DNA from: Marinobacter pelagius
GTDB taxonomy: Bacteria; Pseudomonadota; Gammaproteobacteria; Pseudomonadales; Oleiphilaceae
NCBI RefSeq assembly: GCF_003315345.1
Contig: NZ_QNRO01000015.1
Coordinates: forward strand, 1 to 64,000
Length of the DNA: 64,000 nucleotides
Reading direction: 5' to 3'
Shown: positions 1 through 8,276 of the stretch, piece by piece
Numbering within the stretch: position 1 is the stretch's first letter
Layout of the letters: each line of letters opens with the position of its first letter
Made by a program: the position numbers and the translations under genes
The notes under the pieces: model-generated
Seen by the model: only the letters and a program-made list of their open reading frames with translations
Told to the model about the DNA's origin: nothing
Database searches by the model: none

Positions 1-54
1 GACGGCTCTTTGAGCATGGGGCAGCCTCTGAAAAGTCGATACCCCAATTACAAC

Positions 55-121
55 AAACCCCCGCCGCGATGGCGAGGGTTTGTCAGCAATCTGAGCCGCC
101 TCCTGACCGGAGGCGGCTTTT
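55..121 (+). terminator. Intrinsic terminator of a gene upstream of the window
   Basis: GCCGCCTCC (95-103) pairs perfectly with GGAGGCGGC (109-117) around a five-base loop and is followed by a T-rich stretch, a rho-independent terminator for rightward transcription entering from before base 1. A second hairpin lies just before it (AAACCC at 55-60 with GGGTTT at 76-81, plus an inner CGCC/GGCG). Read leftwards, these stems could also help end the rhodanese transcript, but the U-tract on that side is poor. Confidence 0.7.
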
Positions 122-153
122 CAATTTTTAAGTCCTGCCAATTGAGTGGGCAG

Positions 154-534
154 TCAGTCGAAATCAGGCAGTTCCGGTTTCACCACCGGCTTGCCTGCTT
201 CCTGCCAGGCCTCGATTCCTCCGGAAATGGATTGCACGTGGATATAGCCCATTTCTTTCATGGCTTTTGCCGACAGGGCAGAGCGACCACTGTTCTTGCA
301 GTAGATCACCATATTCAGCCCCCGATCTTCCAGGGCGGGATCGTTGGTAAGTTTGAATTCCAGGATGCCCCGGGGAATATTGACGGCGCCCGGAATATGG
401 CCGGCGTGGTACTCGTCGGCTTCCCGGACATCAATCAGCATGTCCGCCTGCTTGATCGCCTCTTCGGATTCCTCCAAAGGTACTTCCCGGATTTCGGTCT
501 TGGCAGCCTGGACCATTTCGTGAACAGTTTTCAT
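154..534 (-). CDS. Single-domain rhodanese (sulfurtransferase)
   Basis: 126 aa, one rhodanese domain with no signal peptide, so probably cytoplasmic. The N-terminal CDC25-like signature is IDVREADEY (about residues 34-42), followed by GHIPGAVNIP. The active-site loop is CKNSGR with the catalytic Cys at 79, which would carry the persulfide. Such proteins move sulfane sulfur between thiols, cyanide or protein partners. The ATG at 534 is the only sensible start. The gene stands alone, facing away from the methyltransferase; its promoter (654-682) and an upstream palindrome match those of the peroxiredoxin gene. The neighbouring persulfide dioxygenase-rhodanese fusion supports a role in handling reactive sulfur. 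The family is certain; the substrate is inferred. Confidence 0.9.
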   Translation of the reverse strand: MKTVHEMVQAAKTEIREVPLEESEEAIKQADMLIDVREADEYHAGHIPGAVNIPRGILEFKLTNDPALEDRGLNMVIYCKNSGRSALSAKAMKEMGYIHVQSISGGIEAWQEAGKPVVKPELPDFD

Positions 535-840
535 CGTGAAATACCTCGTTAATCTCTTGTAGAACGCCGCTGCAAAACGCCGACGACGGTACCGAATAGA
601 CAGGGACCGAGTGTTCCGGTTCAGTTGCCGTTACCCGGTGAGCTTGGAGGTTCAAGATAAATCCCGCGCCGCATTATCTCAAGGAATAAAGATATATCGG
701 TTCAATATAAGAGGTCTATGATCGCTTTTCGGGTGGTTGGAGAGCTGGTACACCGCAGGGTCCCTCGTCTCAAGCTATCCTGTCAGTGATCAGGGCGTTG
801 TTTGATAACAACAAGAAGTTTGGGCAGGGAGCAGAACCCG
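535..840. other. Intergenic region between rhodanese and methyltransferase genes
   Basis: About 300 bases separate the two divergent genes. Besides the rhodanese promoter and palindrome described separately, I see no other convincing motif. The short open frames crossing it have no family resemblance. Confidence 0.5.
654..709 (-). promoter_or_regulatory. Rhodanese promoter with upstream palindromic operator
   Basis: On the minus strand there is a -35 TTGAGA (677-682), a 17-base spacer and a -10 TATCTT (654-659). Exactly 10 bases upstream of the -35 lies TATATCG-GTT-CAATATA (693-709), a 7-3-7 inverted repeat with one mismatched pair. The same layout, including the 10- and 17-base spacings and an identical -10, is found at the peroxiredoxin gene (2228-2283). 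A site upstream of the -35 fits an activator. The regulator is unknown. Confidence 0.6.
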
Positions 841-1518
841 ATGCCGAAAAGCGAGCCATTCGAGCAACACCATGAACGTTATGAATCCTGGTTTGCCCGG
901 CATCTCGAAGCGTACATTTCCGAGTTGCTGGCTACACGGATTTTTGTCCCCGTTGAAGGAAATGGGCTGGAGGTCGGGGTCGGTAGTGGCAGGTTCTCGG
1001 TACCCCTGGGGGTGGAGTACGGGATAGATCCTGCCCCGGCCATGCTCAATTACGCCCGCTCGCGGGGTATGAACGTGGCTGTGGCCAAGGCGGAGCAACT
1101 CCCCTTCAAGACCGGCGTCTTCGATTATGTCCTGGTAGTGACCACCATCTGTTTCGTTGATTCAGCCTCTGAAATGCTTGCCGAAATCCATCGGGTACTG
1201 GTGCCGGAAGGCCGGGTGATCATTGGTTTGATCGACCGGGACAGTGAACTTGGCACCTTGTATCAAAAGCACAAGGAAGAAAGCGTCTTCTATCGCGATG
1301 CGGAGTTTTTCTCGGTATCGGAAGTGGAACGTCTGCTGGAGGGTAACGGGTTTATGTTGGAAGATCGGGTGCAAACGCTTTTCAAGTCACTTCCGGAAAC
1401 CACAGAAATCGAGCCTGCATTGCCCGGAACGGGGCAGGGTGCTTTCGTCGTTCTGGCAGGCAAAAAAAAGCCGGACCTCAAGGTCCGGCAAAGGGCTGTG
1501 AATCAGTCGCCTGAGTAA
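841..1518 (+). CDS. Class I SAM-dependent methyltransferase
   Basis: 225 aa from the ATG at 841, which follows GGGAGC at a good distance; an in-frame upstream start at 802 has no clear ribosome site. SAM-binding motif I is LEVGVGSGRF (about residues 41-50). The acidic end of strand 2 is in YGIDPAP, motif post-I is AKAEQLPF, and FDYVLVVTTICFV followed by the VLVPEGRVIIG strand completes a Methyltransf_11-like fold. The methyl acceptor cannot be told from sequence. An unusual point is that its last 19 codons contain the intrinsic terminator of the convergent peroxiredoxin gene (1462-1489), which fixes the KKKPDLKVRQ stretch of the C-terminus. Confidence 0.85.
   Translation: MPKSEPFEQHHERYESWFARHLEAYISELLATRIFVPVEGNGLEVGVGSGRFSVPLGVEYGIDPAPAMLNYARSRGMNVAVAKAEQLPFKTGVFDYVLVVTTICFVDSASEMLAEIHRVLVPEGRVIIGLIDRDSELGTLYQKHKEESVFYRDAEFFSVSEVERLLEGNGFMLEDRVQTLFKSLPETTEIEPALPGTGQGAFVVLAGKKKPDLKVRQRAVNQSPE
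1462..1489 (-). terminator. Intrinsic terminator of the peroxiredoxin gene, inside the methyltransferase CDS
   Basis: GCCGGACC (1470-1477) and GGTCCGGC (1482-1489) form a perfect eight-pair stem with a TCAA loop. On the minus strand it is followed by eight consecutive T (A1462-1469 on plus). It lies downstream of the leftward peroxiredoxin gene and within the 3' end of the convergent methyltransferase coding sequence. Confidence 0.85.
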
Positions 1519-1531
1519 AGCGATATACCGC

Positions 1532-2185
1532 TTAGAGGGACTTGGTGCAGAAGTAGAAATCCTTGCACTCGTAGTCACCGGACTCGACACGTGAGTTGGC
1601 GCCTTCGGCAGTCTTGGCCGGCGGAACGATGACCTTGTCGCCTTTCTTCCAGCCTTCCGGAGTAGCCACACCGTGCTCGTCACTGGTCTGCAGGGCTTCC
1701 AGCAGGCGCAGGAACTCGGGGATGGAGCGGCCGTTGCTCATCGGGTAGTACACCATGGCCCGCAGGATGCCGTTCGGATCGATGATGAAGGTGGCGCGAA
1801 CCGCGGAGGTGTCGCCGGCACCCGGATGGATCATCCCGTAGGCTTTGGCTACTTCCATCTTCAGGTCTTCGATGATCGGGAACGGGATCTCAACGCCCCA
1901 GTTCTGTTTGATGTTGCGCATCCAGGCAATGTGGGAGTGGATGCTGTCGATGGACAGGCCCAGCAGTTCGCAGTTCATCTTGGCGAATTCCGGCGCCGCT
2001 TGAGCGAAAGCCATGAACTCGGTGGTGCAAACCGGAGTGAAGTCAGCCGGGTGGGAGAACAGAACCAGCCACTTGCCCTTGTAATCGCTCAGGGACTTCT
2101 CGCCGTCGGTAGTCAGGGCTTTGAAATCCGGAGCCGGTTCGTTGATGCGCGGCAGGCCCGCTACAGGTGCTGTTTGAGTTTCCAT
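1532..2185 (-). CDS. Peroxiredoxin, Prx6/archaeal-type with C-terminal CX5C
   Basis: 217 aa AhpC/TSA-family peroxidase. The peroxidatic Cys is C53 in FTPVCTTEF. The long C-terminal extension ends with C207 and C213 (CKDFYFC), the spacing known from thermophilic archaeal enzymes such as Aeropyrum pernix Tpx, where these cysteines take part in the redox cycle. It reduces H2O2 or organic peroxides at the expense of thiols in the cytoplasm. The gene is monocistronic, with its own terminator at 1462-1489 and a good promoter at 2228-2256. It is divergent from the persulfide dioxygenase fusion, and the shared palindrome suggests co-regulation with the rhodanese at 154-534. Confidence 0.92.
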   Translation of the reverse strand: METQTAPVAGLPRINEPAPDFKALTTDGEKSLSDYKGKWLVLFSHPADFTPVCTTEFMAFAQAAPEFAKMNCELLGLSIDSIHSHIAWMRNIKQNWGVEIPFPIIEDLKMEVAKAYGMIHPGAGDTSAVRATFIIDPNGILRAMVYYPMSNGRSIPEFLRLLEALQTSDEHGVATPEGWKKGDKVIVPPAKTAEGANSRVESGDYECKDFYFCTKSL

Positions 2186-2227
2186 AGAAATGTCCTCTTG
2201 AGATTGGGTTGTCAGTTGACGGTTTCC

Positions 2228-2283
2228 AAGATAGGACTAAGCGGTAATTCCTGCAAGGTATAACCTTATATCGGTACGATATA
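2228..2283 (-). promoter_or_regulatory. Peroxiredoxin promoter with perfect palindromic operator
   Basis: Minus-strand -35 TTGCAG (2251-2256), 17-base spacer and -10 TATCTT (2228-2233). Ten bases upstream of the -35 is the perfect inverted repeat TATATCG-GTA-CGATATA (2267-2283). The spacing and -10 are identical to the rhodanese promoter. The site also lies between this gene and the divergent gene at 2458 and could act on both, though no matching -35/-10 is seen on that side. Confidence 0.65.
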
Positions 2284-2457
2284 TTCCATCTATCGTCATT
2301 CGGAACAGGCAAAATGCTCCCTAGGTCACGGAAAAATAAATGGAATTTTTTCGATGGGAGAAATCCCGACCGGCTGTGGTGCAATTAACTGGGGCGTCTA
2401 TACTATTTGCACTGATGAAAAATCCTGTTCCATGGACTGCCTGAAGAGGGACCTATC

Positions 2458-3501
2458 ATGATTTTCCGGCAACTGTTTGACGATGCATCTTCGACCTTTA
2501 CCTATCTTCTGGCAGATGAGAACGAAAAAGAGGCAATTCTGATCGACGCAGTGTTTTCCCAGGCGAAGAGGGACCTGGCACTGCTGGACGAACTCGGTCT
2601 GACACTGGTGCTCGCAGCTGATACCCACGCCCATGCGGATCACATCACCGCCGCCTGGCTCCTCAACCAGAAAACCGGCTGCAGAATTGCCTCCGCCAAA
2701 GCCATAGGAGCGGAGCATGTGGATGTTCCACTCGAGGATGGCCAGGAATTCGGCGTGGCAGGGGTTACACTTCGGGCCATATCGACGCCGGGTCATACCG
2801 ACGGGTGTATGAGCTATGTCATGGCGGATCAGTCAATGGTGTTCACCGGAGATGCCATACTGATCCGGGGTTGTGGCCGCAGTGATTTCCAGCAGGGTAG
2901 TGCCCATAAACTGTTCGAGTCGATCACCAGTAAACTGTTCGCGCTCCCGGTTTCCTGCCTGGTCTATCCGGCGCACGACTATCATGGTCGGAGCGTCAGC
3001 ACTATCGGGGAAGAAAAGGCATTCAATGCTCGCGTAGGTGGAGGGGCGAACGAAACGGACTTCGTGGAATACATGAACGCCATGAAGCTTCCTCATCCCA
3101 AAAAAATCGACGAGGCTCTCCCGGCGAACCTTCGCAGCGGGTGCCCTGAGGATGGAAAGCTGCCAGAAGAGCCGGATTGGGCCGATATCCGGCTGACTTA
3201 CGCCGGGGTCCCGGAAACCGGGGAAGAGTGGCTTGAGCATCACCTTGATGAGGTAACAGTTCTTGACGTCAGGCTTGCTGAGGAAGTCAAAGACTGCCCG
3301 GTCACCGAAGCACTGGTGGATCTTCACATCCCGCTGGACCAGCTAAGGTCGCGAGTGGGCGATGTCCCAAGGGAGAAACCGGTGGTCGCGCTCTGCCGGT
3401 CTGGTCGGCGGTCAGCCATGGCCGTCAATATTCTCAGGGAGAATGGTTTCGAGAAGGTGGCCAGTCTGAGTCGTGGGCTCATGGAAATCACTAGAAATTA
3501 A
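2458..3501 (+). CDS. ETHE1-like persulfide dioxygenase fused to rhodanese
   Basis: 347 aa. The N-terminal metallo-beta-lactamase fold has the metal motif THAHADH (residues 56-62: H57, H59, D61, H62), then STPGHTDG and FTGDAIL, and YPAHDYHG as the third metal region. The C-terminal rhodanese domain (about 245-347) has VLDVRLAEE and the active-site loop CRSGRRSA with C313. This is the layout of persulfide dioxygenase-rhodanese fusions, which oxidise glutathione persulfide to sulfite and move the second sulfur, in the cytoplasm. The ATG at 2458 follows GAGGGACC. A -10-like TATACT sits at 2399-2404, but the -35 is weak. It pairs functionally with the rhodanese and peroxiredoxin nearby. Substrate inferred from family. 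Confidence 0.88.
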   Translation: MIFRQLFDDASSTFTYLLADENEKEAILIDAVFSQAKRDLALLDELGLTLVLAADTHAHADHITAAWLLNQKTGCRIASAKAIGAEHVDVPLEDGQEFGVAGVTLRAISTPGHTDGCMSYVMADQSMVFTGDAILIRGCGRSDFQQGSAHKLFESITSKLFALPVSCLVYPAHDYHGRSVSTIGEEKAFNARVGGGANETDFVEYMNAMKLPHPKKIDEALPANLRSGCPEDGKLPEEPDWADIRLTYAGVPETGEEWLEHHLDEVTVLDVRLAEEVKDCPVTEALVDLHIPLDQLRSRVGDVPREKPVVALCRSGRRSAMAVNILRENGFEKVASLSRGLMEITRN

Positions 3502-3558
3502 TGGGATATATCGTTTATCTCAACCATTTTCTCGAAACTGGGAGAGCCGGGCGCCTGC

Positions 3559-4293
3559 ATGGATGATACCTTCTGGACCGCGCTGACAACGAGCATCCTC
3601 GCCGCACTGGTTACATCCGTCGGCATTTTCACGATTCGCCGTTTTGCGGACTGGGGACATCGAAACACCACCTACTTTATATGCTTTGCGGCGGGTGTTC
3701 TCATTTCGGCCTCCTTTCTCCATATCATCCCTAAATCCTTTTCCATGAACCCGGATGCACCGATCTGGCTATTGTCGGGCTTCATGGGTCTCCATCTTTT
3801 CAATCGTTTTCTGACGGCCTTTGTGTGCGAGAAGAACCCGGCCAGAAAGGACTATGTAATTGGTGTCATCCCGATGCTGGGGATCGGGTTTCACTCGTTC
3901 ATTGACGGTTTCATCTACTCAATCTCATTTACGGTGAGCATCTTCACCGGCTATCTCGCGACGGTGGGGATGGTGCTTCACGAGTTCCCGGAAGGGATCA
4001 TTACCTATCTCCTGCTTGTTCGGGGCGGGGTTGCCCCGAAATTGGCCATGATTCTCGCGTTTATGGCGGCGGCTGCTACAACACCCCTCGGTATGCTCGT
4101 TTCATATCCGCTGGTTAACGACATTGATCAGCAGTCTCACGGCGCCTTGCTCTCGTTGTCCGCAGGCGCTCTTGTCTACGTCGGTGCAACACACCTTCTG
4201 CCCAGAGCGGAGCAGGAACAGAAGAAATTCAGCCTTGTTGCTCTGGCAGGGGGTGTGCTGGTTGCTGTGGTGATTGTCGCGTCCAAGGCGTGA
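3559..4293 (+). CDS. ZIP-family divalent metal transporter
   Basis: 244 aa, almost entirely hydrophobic with about seven to eight membrane spans. Two ZIP metal-site helices are visible: GFHSFIDGF (H112, D116) and HEFPEG (H141, E145). A histidine in THLLPRAEQE near the C-terminus follows the family pattern. ZIP proteins bring Zn, Fe or Mn into the cytoplasm, and the metal here is not readable. It lies 57 bases after the dioxygenase fusion on the same strand and could be co-transcribed. A half-copy of the local palindrome (TATATCG, 3507-3513) lies between them. A REP-like hairpin begins just after the stop codon. Confidence 0.88.
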   Translation: MDDTFWTALTTSILAALVTSVGIFTIRRFADWGHRNTTYFICFAAGVLISASFLHIIPKSFSMNPDAPIWLLSGFMGLHLFNRFLTAFVCEKNPARKDYVIGVIPMLGIGFHSFIDGFIYSISFTVSIFTGYLATVGMVLHEFPEGIITYLLLVRGGVAPKLAMILAFMAAAATTPLGMLVSYPLVNDIDQQSHGALLSLSAGALVYVGATHLLPRAEQEQKKFSLVALAGGVLVAVVIVASKA

Positions 4294-4297
4294 AATT

Positions 4298-4328
4298 GGG
4301 GTCAGATTAAAGCGTTCATCTGACTCCC
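4298..4328. repeat. REP-like inverted repeat, copy 1 (degenerate)
   Basis: GGGGTCAGATTAA, a four-base loop and TTCATCTGACTCC: an imperfect version of the hairpin found twice at 51.6-51.7 kb. It lies immediately downstream of the ZIP transporter gene, as is typical of REP-type elements in intergenic DNA. Confidence 0.6.
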
Positions 4329-4460
4329 GCCTTCTCCGGCTTATCCGCTTTCTTCTTCAGCCCAAAGCCCCCGCCAATCAGAGAGTTGTGCATTTTTCTT
4401 CAGGTACGGGTAACCTTGATTGCGTGTCGAGAGAGCATGCATTCGGACAGGGGAATATTT

Positions 4461-5582
4461 GTGCCCAGATTTCTTCATACCGCAGACTGGCAGATGGGCC
4501 GGTCGTTCAGTCGCTTTGAAACGGAAGATGGCGCGGCGCTGGTGGAAGCCCGTTATGCAGCGATTGAGAGGTTGGCGCAACTGGCCGTCGAGCATCAGTG
4601 CGATGCGGTGCTGGTGGCAGGTGATGTGTTTGACGCCCAAGGCGTATCTGACCGGACGATCCGCCGTGTATTCAATGCGACCAGTGCGTTCAAGGGCCCC
4701 TGGGTCATGCTCCCCGGTAACCACGATGCAGCCCTTGCCGAGAGTGTCTGGACACGGGCCCGGAGGCTCAAGGCGGTACCCGATAACGTTCAGCTGGCCC
4801 TTGAGCCGGGCGTAATCCTGCTGGAAGACCAGAGGATCGCAGTACTCAGCGCTCCCCTGACCCAGCGCCATACCTACAGTGACCTGACCGAAGACTTCAG
4901 CGAGCGCGAGACGCCCGCCGGTCTTCTGCGTGTGGGTCTGGCCCATGGCAGCGTACAAGGTGTTCTGCCGGATGAGGTGGATGCGACCAACCCCATCGCA
5001 CCGGAACGGGCGGAGCAGGCCAACCTTGATTACCTGGCGTTGGGCGACTGGCACGGCGCCAAGCAGATCAACGAGCGAACCTGGTACAGCGGTACGCCGG
5101 AGCCGGAGCGTTTCCGCAACAACGACGCCGGTTATGCCCTGATAGTTGATATTTCCGAGCCTGGCGCGGTGCCTGACATCAAAAGCGTTGATACTGCCCG
5201 CTATCGCTGGCATCAGTGGCGGGAAACGTTATCTGTGCCTTCGGACCTGGACCGGCTGATCGAGCGTCTGGAGGCGCTACCTGAAGCGTCGGTTCTGGAT
5301 ATCCGCCTCGATGGCGCCATTACCCTGGAAGGCCTTCAGCGTCTGGATCACGCACTCTCATTAGCGGAGGCCCGGTTCCGAAGCGTCAGTTGCGACCGTG
5401 GCGCCCTCCAGCTCGAGCCTACCGAGGAAGATATCGCGGCGCTTAAGGCCGATGGCTACCTGGGGGAAACCATCGAGGAGTTGAGGCAGCTTCAGGTGGG
5501 AGACAGCCCGGAACCGGCCAGGGATGCGCTGGCAATCCTCACAGGGCTGCTCAATAGCGGTAAGCAGGAGGTCAGCCAGTGA
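4461..5582 (+). CDS. YhaO-like (SbcD/Mre11-family) DNA repair nuclease
   Basis: 373 aa from the GTG at 4461, which has AGGGGA six bases upstream and begins right at the domain (PRFLHTADWQMG). The in-frame ATG at 4437 lacks a ribosome site. The calcineurin-like phosphoesterase motifs are LHTADWQMG, VLVAGDVFDAQG, MLPGNHDAA, LAHGS and ALGDWHGA, which together hold the two catalytic metal ions. Mre11/SbcD-type enzymes nick or resect DNA ends with an SMC-like partner. That partner follows directly: the GTG of the next gene overlaps this stop by four bases. Resembles the YhaO/YhaN pair of Bacillus more than classical SbcCD. Confidence 0.85.
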   Translation: MPRFLHTADWQMGRSFSRFETEDGAALVEARYAAIERLAQLAVEHQCDAVLVAGDVFDAQGVSDRTIRRVFNATSAFKGPWVMLPGNHDAALAESVWTRARRLKAVPDNVQLALEPGVILLEDQRIAVLSAPLTQRHTYSDLTEDFSERETPAGLLRVGLAHGSVQGVLPDEVDATNPIAPERAEQANLDYLALGDWHGAKQINERTWYSGTPEPERFRNNDAGYALIVDISEPGAVPDIKSVDTARYRWHQWRETLSVPSDLDRLIERLEALPEASVLDIRLDGAITLEGLQRLDHALSLAEARFRSVSCDRGALQLEPTEEDIAALKADGYLGETIEELRQLQVGDSPEPARDALAILTGLLNSGKQEVSQ

Positions 5583-8227
5583 GACTCGAGAGACTCAGGA
5601 TCGAACAGGTTCGCCAGTTCAGGAATCCGATTGCCCTTGAAGGGCTTCAGCCGGGTATCAACCTGATTCACGGGCCGAACGAGTCCGGTAAAAGCACCTT
5701 GGTGCGAGCGATCCGGGCCGCCTTTTTTGAACGGCATCGCTCCAAATCTGTTGAAGATCTGCGCCCCTGGGGCGACTCTGCAGCGGCCCCGTCGATTGAA
5801 CTGGGCTTTGAGCATGGCGGCCACCAATGGTCACTGACCAAAAGCTTCCTCCAGCGTAAACGCTGTGATCTGCAGGTTGATGGCCATAGTTTCAGCGGTG
5901 AAGAGGCCGAAGAGAAACTGGCGGAGTTGCTGGGCTATCAGTTCCCCAAGAAGGGCGCGAGTAAGGAAGAGCACTGGGGTATACCGGGGTTGCTCTGGGT
6001 CGAGCAGGGCACCGGCCAGGATATCGAAAAGGCCGTTGAGCACGCCGGCGATCACCTGAAATCCGCCCTCAACAATCTGGTTGGCGAAGTGGCCAGCACC
6101 GGCGGTGACGATGTGATCCAGGCCGTGGAAAAACAGCGGGCGGAGTTGCTTACCGGAACTGGAAAGCCCCGAGGGGAATATCTGCAGCTGGAAAAGGAGC
6201 GTGCCGAGCTGGAAGCCGAGATTATGGAGTTGCAGACACGGATCGGGCAATACCAGGCCCAGGTGGATCGACTTGGCACACTGGCGGCGGAGTTTGAGAG
6301 AGCGAACCGGGACCGGCCCTGGGAAGAGGCCCGCCGCAGGATGGAGCAGGCTCAGGAACAATTTCGTCAGGTCGAGTCTCTTCAGGCACAGCAGGTCAGA
6401 GAGCAGGAGACACTCGATCATGTGCGCCAGAATCTGAATCTACTCCGCCAGAATCTGGAGCAACTGCAGAGCCAGGGCAAAAAACTGGAACAGCGTGAAA
6501 CCGATCTCCGTAGGGCCCGGGAGACCCTGGCAGAGGAGGAGGCTCGAACCCCCGCTTTCGACAAGGCTCTTCAGGATGCGCGTGAAAGCTATGACGCAGC
6601 AATCAAGACCGTCGAACAGGCCCGCCAGCTGGAAAGTCTGACCAGGCTCAAACAGGAAGTCACTCGGCTGGAAAACCAGCACAAGACTCTCCGGCAAAAC
6701 CTGGACAAGGCCACCGAATTCCAGCAAAAGCTGGACGAGGCCAGAAAGCAGAAGCAGGAGAACAGGGTTGACCCTGATCTGGTGCAACAGGCCAGGGTGA
6801 CCCAGCGCCAACTGGACGAAGAAGCAATCAGGTCCCAGACCATAGCCACACGCCTGACCTGGCAGCTGGAGCAGGGGCACAGCCTTTATCTCAGCGACGA
6901 AAGTATCGAAGGGGAGGGTGAGCGTCGCCTGCTCGAGGAGACCACCCTGGAGATTCCTGGTGTGGGACGCCTTGAAATCACGCCGGGTGGTGAAGATCTG
7001 GCGAGTGTCCGGCGCACCCTGGCGCATCTTGAGCAAACCCTGGGAGAACATCTTCGAGCACTTGGTGTCCGTCAGGTTGAAGATGCGGAACAGAAACTGA
7101 CGCGGTTTCGGGATGCGGAGAACCGCCTGAAGCACACTGGGGATCTGTTGGCGTCGGTTGCGCCGCAGGGGCGAGAACGTCTTCAGAGTGAAACCCGGGA
7201 TACCCTGGCGGAACTGGAGGCTCGAAAGGCGGAGCTCGATGCGCTACGGACGTCATCAGGACTGGCTGACGGCAATCTTCCGGGCCTTGCAGAGGCCGAA
7301 AGGGCCAGGAAAGAGGCGGAACAGCATCTTTCAGAAGCCGAAAGTGCCCGGAGCAAACACCAGACCGCCATCCTGACTGCCAGACAGAATGTGGAGAACG
7401 CCAACCGGGAATGGCAGCAACTCAGGGAGGAATTGAATAATTCCGAAAGCCAGCGCCAGCTTCGTGAACTTGCCGACAAAATCTCGGAATCGGAGAAGCG
7501 GGAAGCGGCAGTATTGGGCAACCTGGAAGCACTGACCAAAAAGATCCGTGAGGCCCGACCGGAACTGCTTCAACAGGACATCCAGCGATTCCGGCAGGCG
7601 GCAGAAACCCAGCAGAAAGCCCAGGAAAACCGGGAGCGGGAACTCCGGGATATAAGGGTCCGGCTGGAAGCCTGGGGGGCAGAAGGCCTTGAGGAGCTGC
7701 TCAGCGAGAAATCCGGGGAGTTTGAGCACATCAATCGCCGCTACGATGAACTTCACCGGCGTGCCCGGGCGCTCAATCTACTTTTGAATGTGCTTATCGG
7801 GAAACGTCAGGCGTTGACCCGTCGCTTGCAGGCACCGCTACAAAAACACCTGGATCACTACCTTTCGGTACTCTTCCCCGAGGCGACGCTGGAGGTGGAT
7901 GAACACTTGATGCCGGGCAGGTTTACCCGTGGTAACGAGCTGGGACAGATGACCGAACTGAGTTTCGGGGCACGGGAGCAGATGGGGCTGATCAGTCGGC
8001 TGGCCTATGCGGACCTGCTGCAGGAAGCGGGGCGGCCGACGCTGATTATCCTGGACGATACCCTGGTGCACTCCGATGCGGAGCGGCTGGATGGCATGAA
8101 ACGGATTCTGTTCGATGCGGCGCAGCGGCATCAGATTCTCTTGTTCACCTGCCATCCGGAATCCTGGCAGGATCTGGGCGTCGAGCCCAGGGATCTGCAG
8201 GCGCTTAAGAGCGAGCCAGTATCCTGA
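5579..8227 (+). CDS. YhaN-like (SbcC/Rad50-type) AAA ATPase
   Basis: 882 aa. Walker A is GPNESGKST (residues 32-40). Very long Glu/Gln/Arg-rich coiled coils run from about 180 to 720. The C-terminal ATPase half has LSFGAREQMG as ABC signature and LIILDDTLVHSD as Walker B/D-loop. No CxxC zinc hook is seen at the coil apex, which separates it from canonical SbcC/Rad50 and fits the YhaN group. It starts with GTG, overlapping the nuclease gene by GTGA, so the two are translationally coupled and presumably form one complex at broken DNA ends. A strong terminator follows at 8233-8259. Confidence 0.87.
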   Translation: MRLERLRIEQVRQFRNPIALEGLQPGINLIHGPNESGKSTLVRAIRAAFFERHRSKSVEDLRPWGDSAAAPSIELGFEHGGHQWSLTKSFLQRKRCDLQVDGHSFSGEEAEEKLAELLGYQFPKKGASKEEHWGIPGLLWVEQGTGQDIEKAVEHAGDHLKSALNNLVGEVASTGGDDVIQAVEKQRAELLTGTGKPRGEYLQLEKERAELEAEIMELQTRIGQYQAQVDRLGTLAAEFERANRDRPWEEARRRMEQAQEQFRQVESLQAQQVREQETLDHVRQNLNLLRQNLEQLQSQGKKLEQRETDLRRARETLAEEEARTPAFDKALQDARESYDAAIKTVEQARQLESLTRLKQEVTRLENQHKTLRQNLDKATEFQQKLDEARKQKQENRVDPDLVQQARVTQRQLDEEAIRSQTIATRLTWQLEQGHSLYLSDESIEGEGERRLLEETTLEIPGVGRLEITPGGEDLASVRRTLAHLEQTLGEHLRALGVRQVEDAEQKLTRFRDAENRLKHTGDLLASVAPQGRERLQSETRDTLAELEARKAELDALRTSSGLADGNLPGLAEAERARKEAEQHLSEAESARSKHQTAILTARQNVENANREWQQLREELNNSESQRQLRELADKISESEKREAAVLGNLEALTKKIREARPELLQQDIQRFRQAAETQQKAQENRERELRDIRVRLEAWGAEGLEELLSEKSGEFEHINRRYDELHRRARALNLLLNVLIGKRQALTRRLQAPLQKHLDHYLSVLFPEATLEVDEHLMPGRFTRGNELGQMTELSFGAREQMGLISRLAYADLLQEAGRPTLIILDDTLVHSDAERLDGMKRILFDAAQRHQILLFTCHPESWQDLGVEPRDLQALKSEPVS

Positions 8228-8232
8228 AAACG

Positions 8233-8259
8233 AAAAAAGGCAGCCGAAGCTGCCTTTTT
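8233..8259. terminator. Bidirectional terminator between yhaN-like and csp genes
   Basis: GGCAGC (8239-8244), CGAA loop, GCTGCC (8249-8254), with six A on the left and five T on the right. It can end both the rightward ATPase transcript and the leftward cold-shock transcript. Confidence 0.88.
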
Positions 8260-8276
8260 CGTGTCTTGGCTGTTAG

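Noticed and set aside
4341-5213. A 290-codon minus-strand frame
   Set aside because: Antisense to the YhaO-like nuclease, whose phosphoesterase motifs are all in the plus frame.
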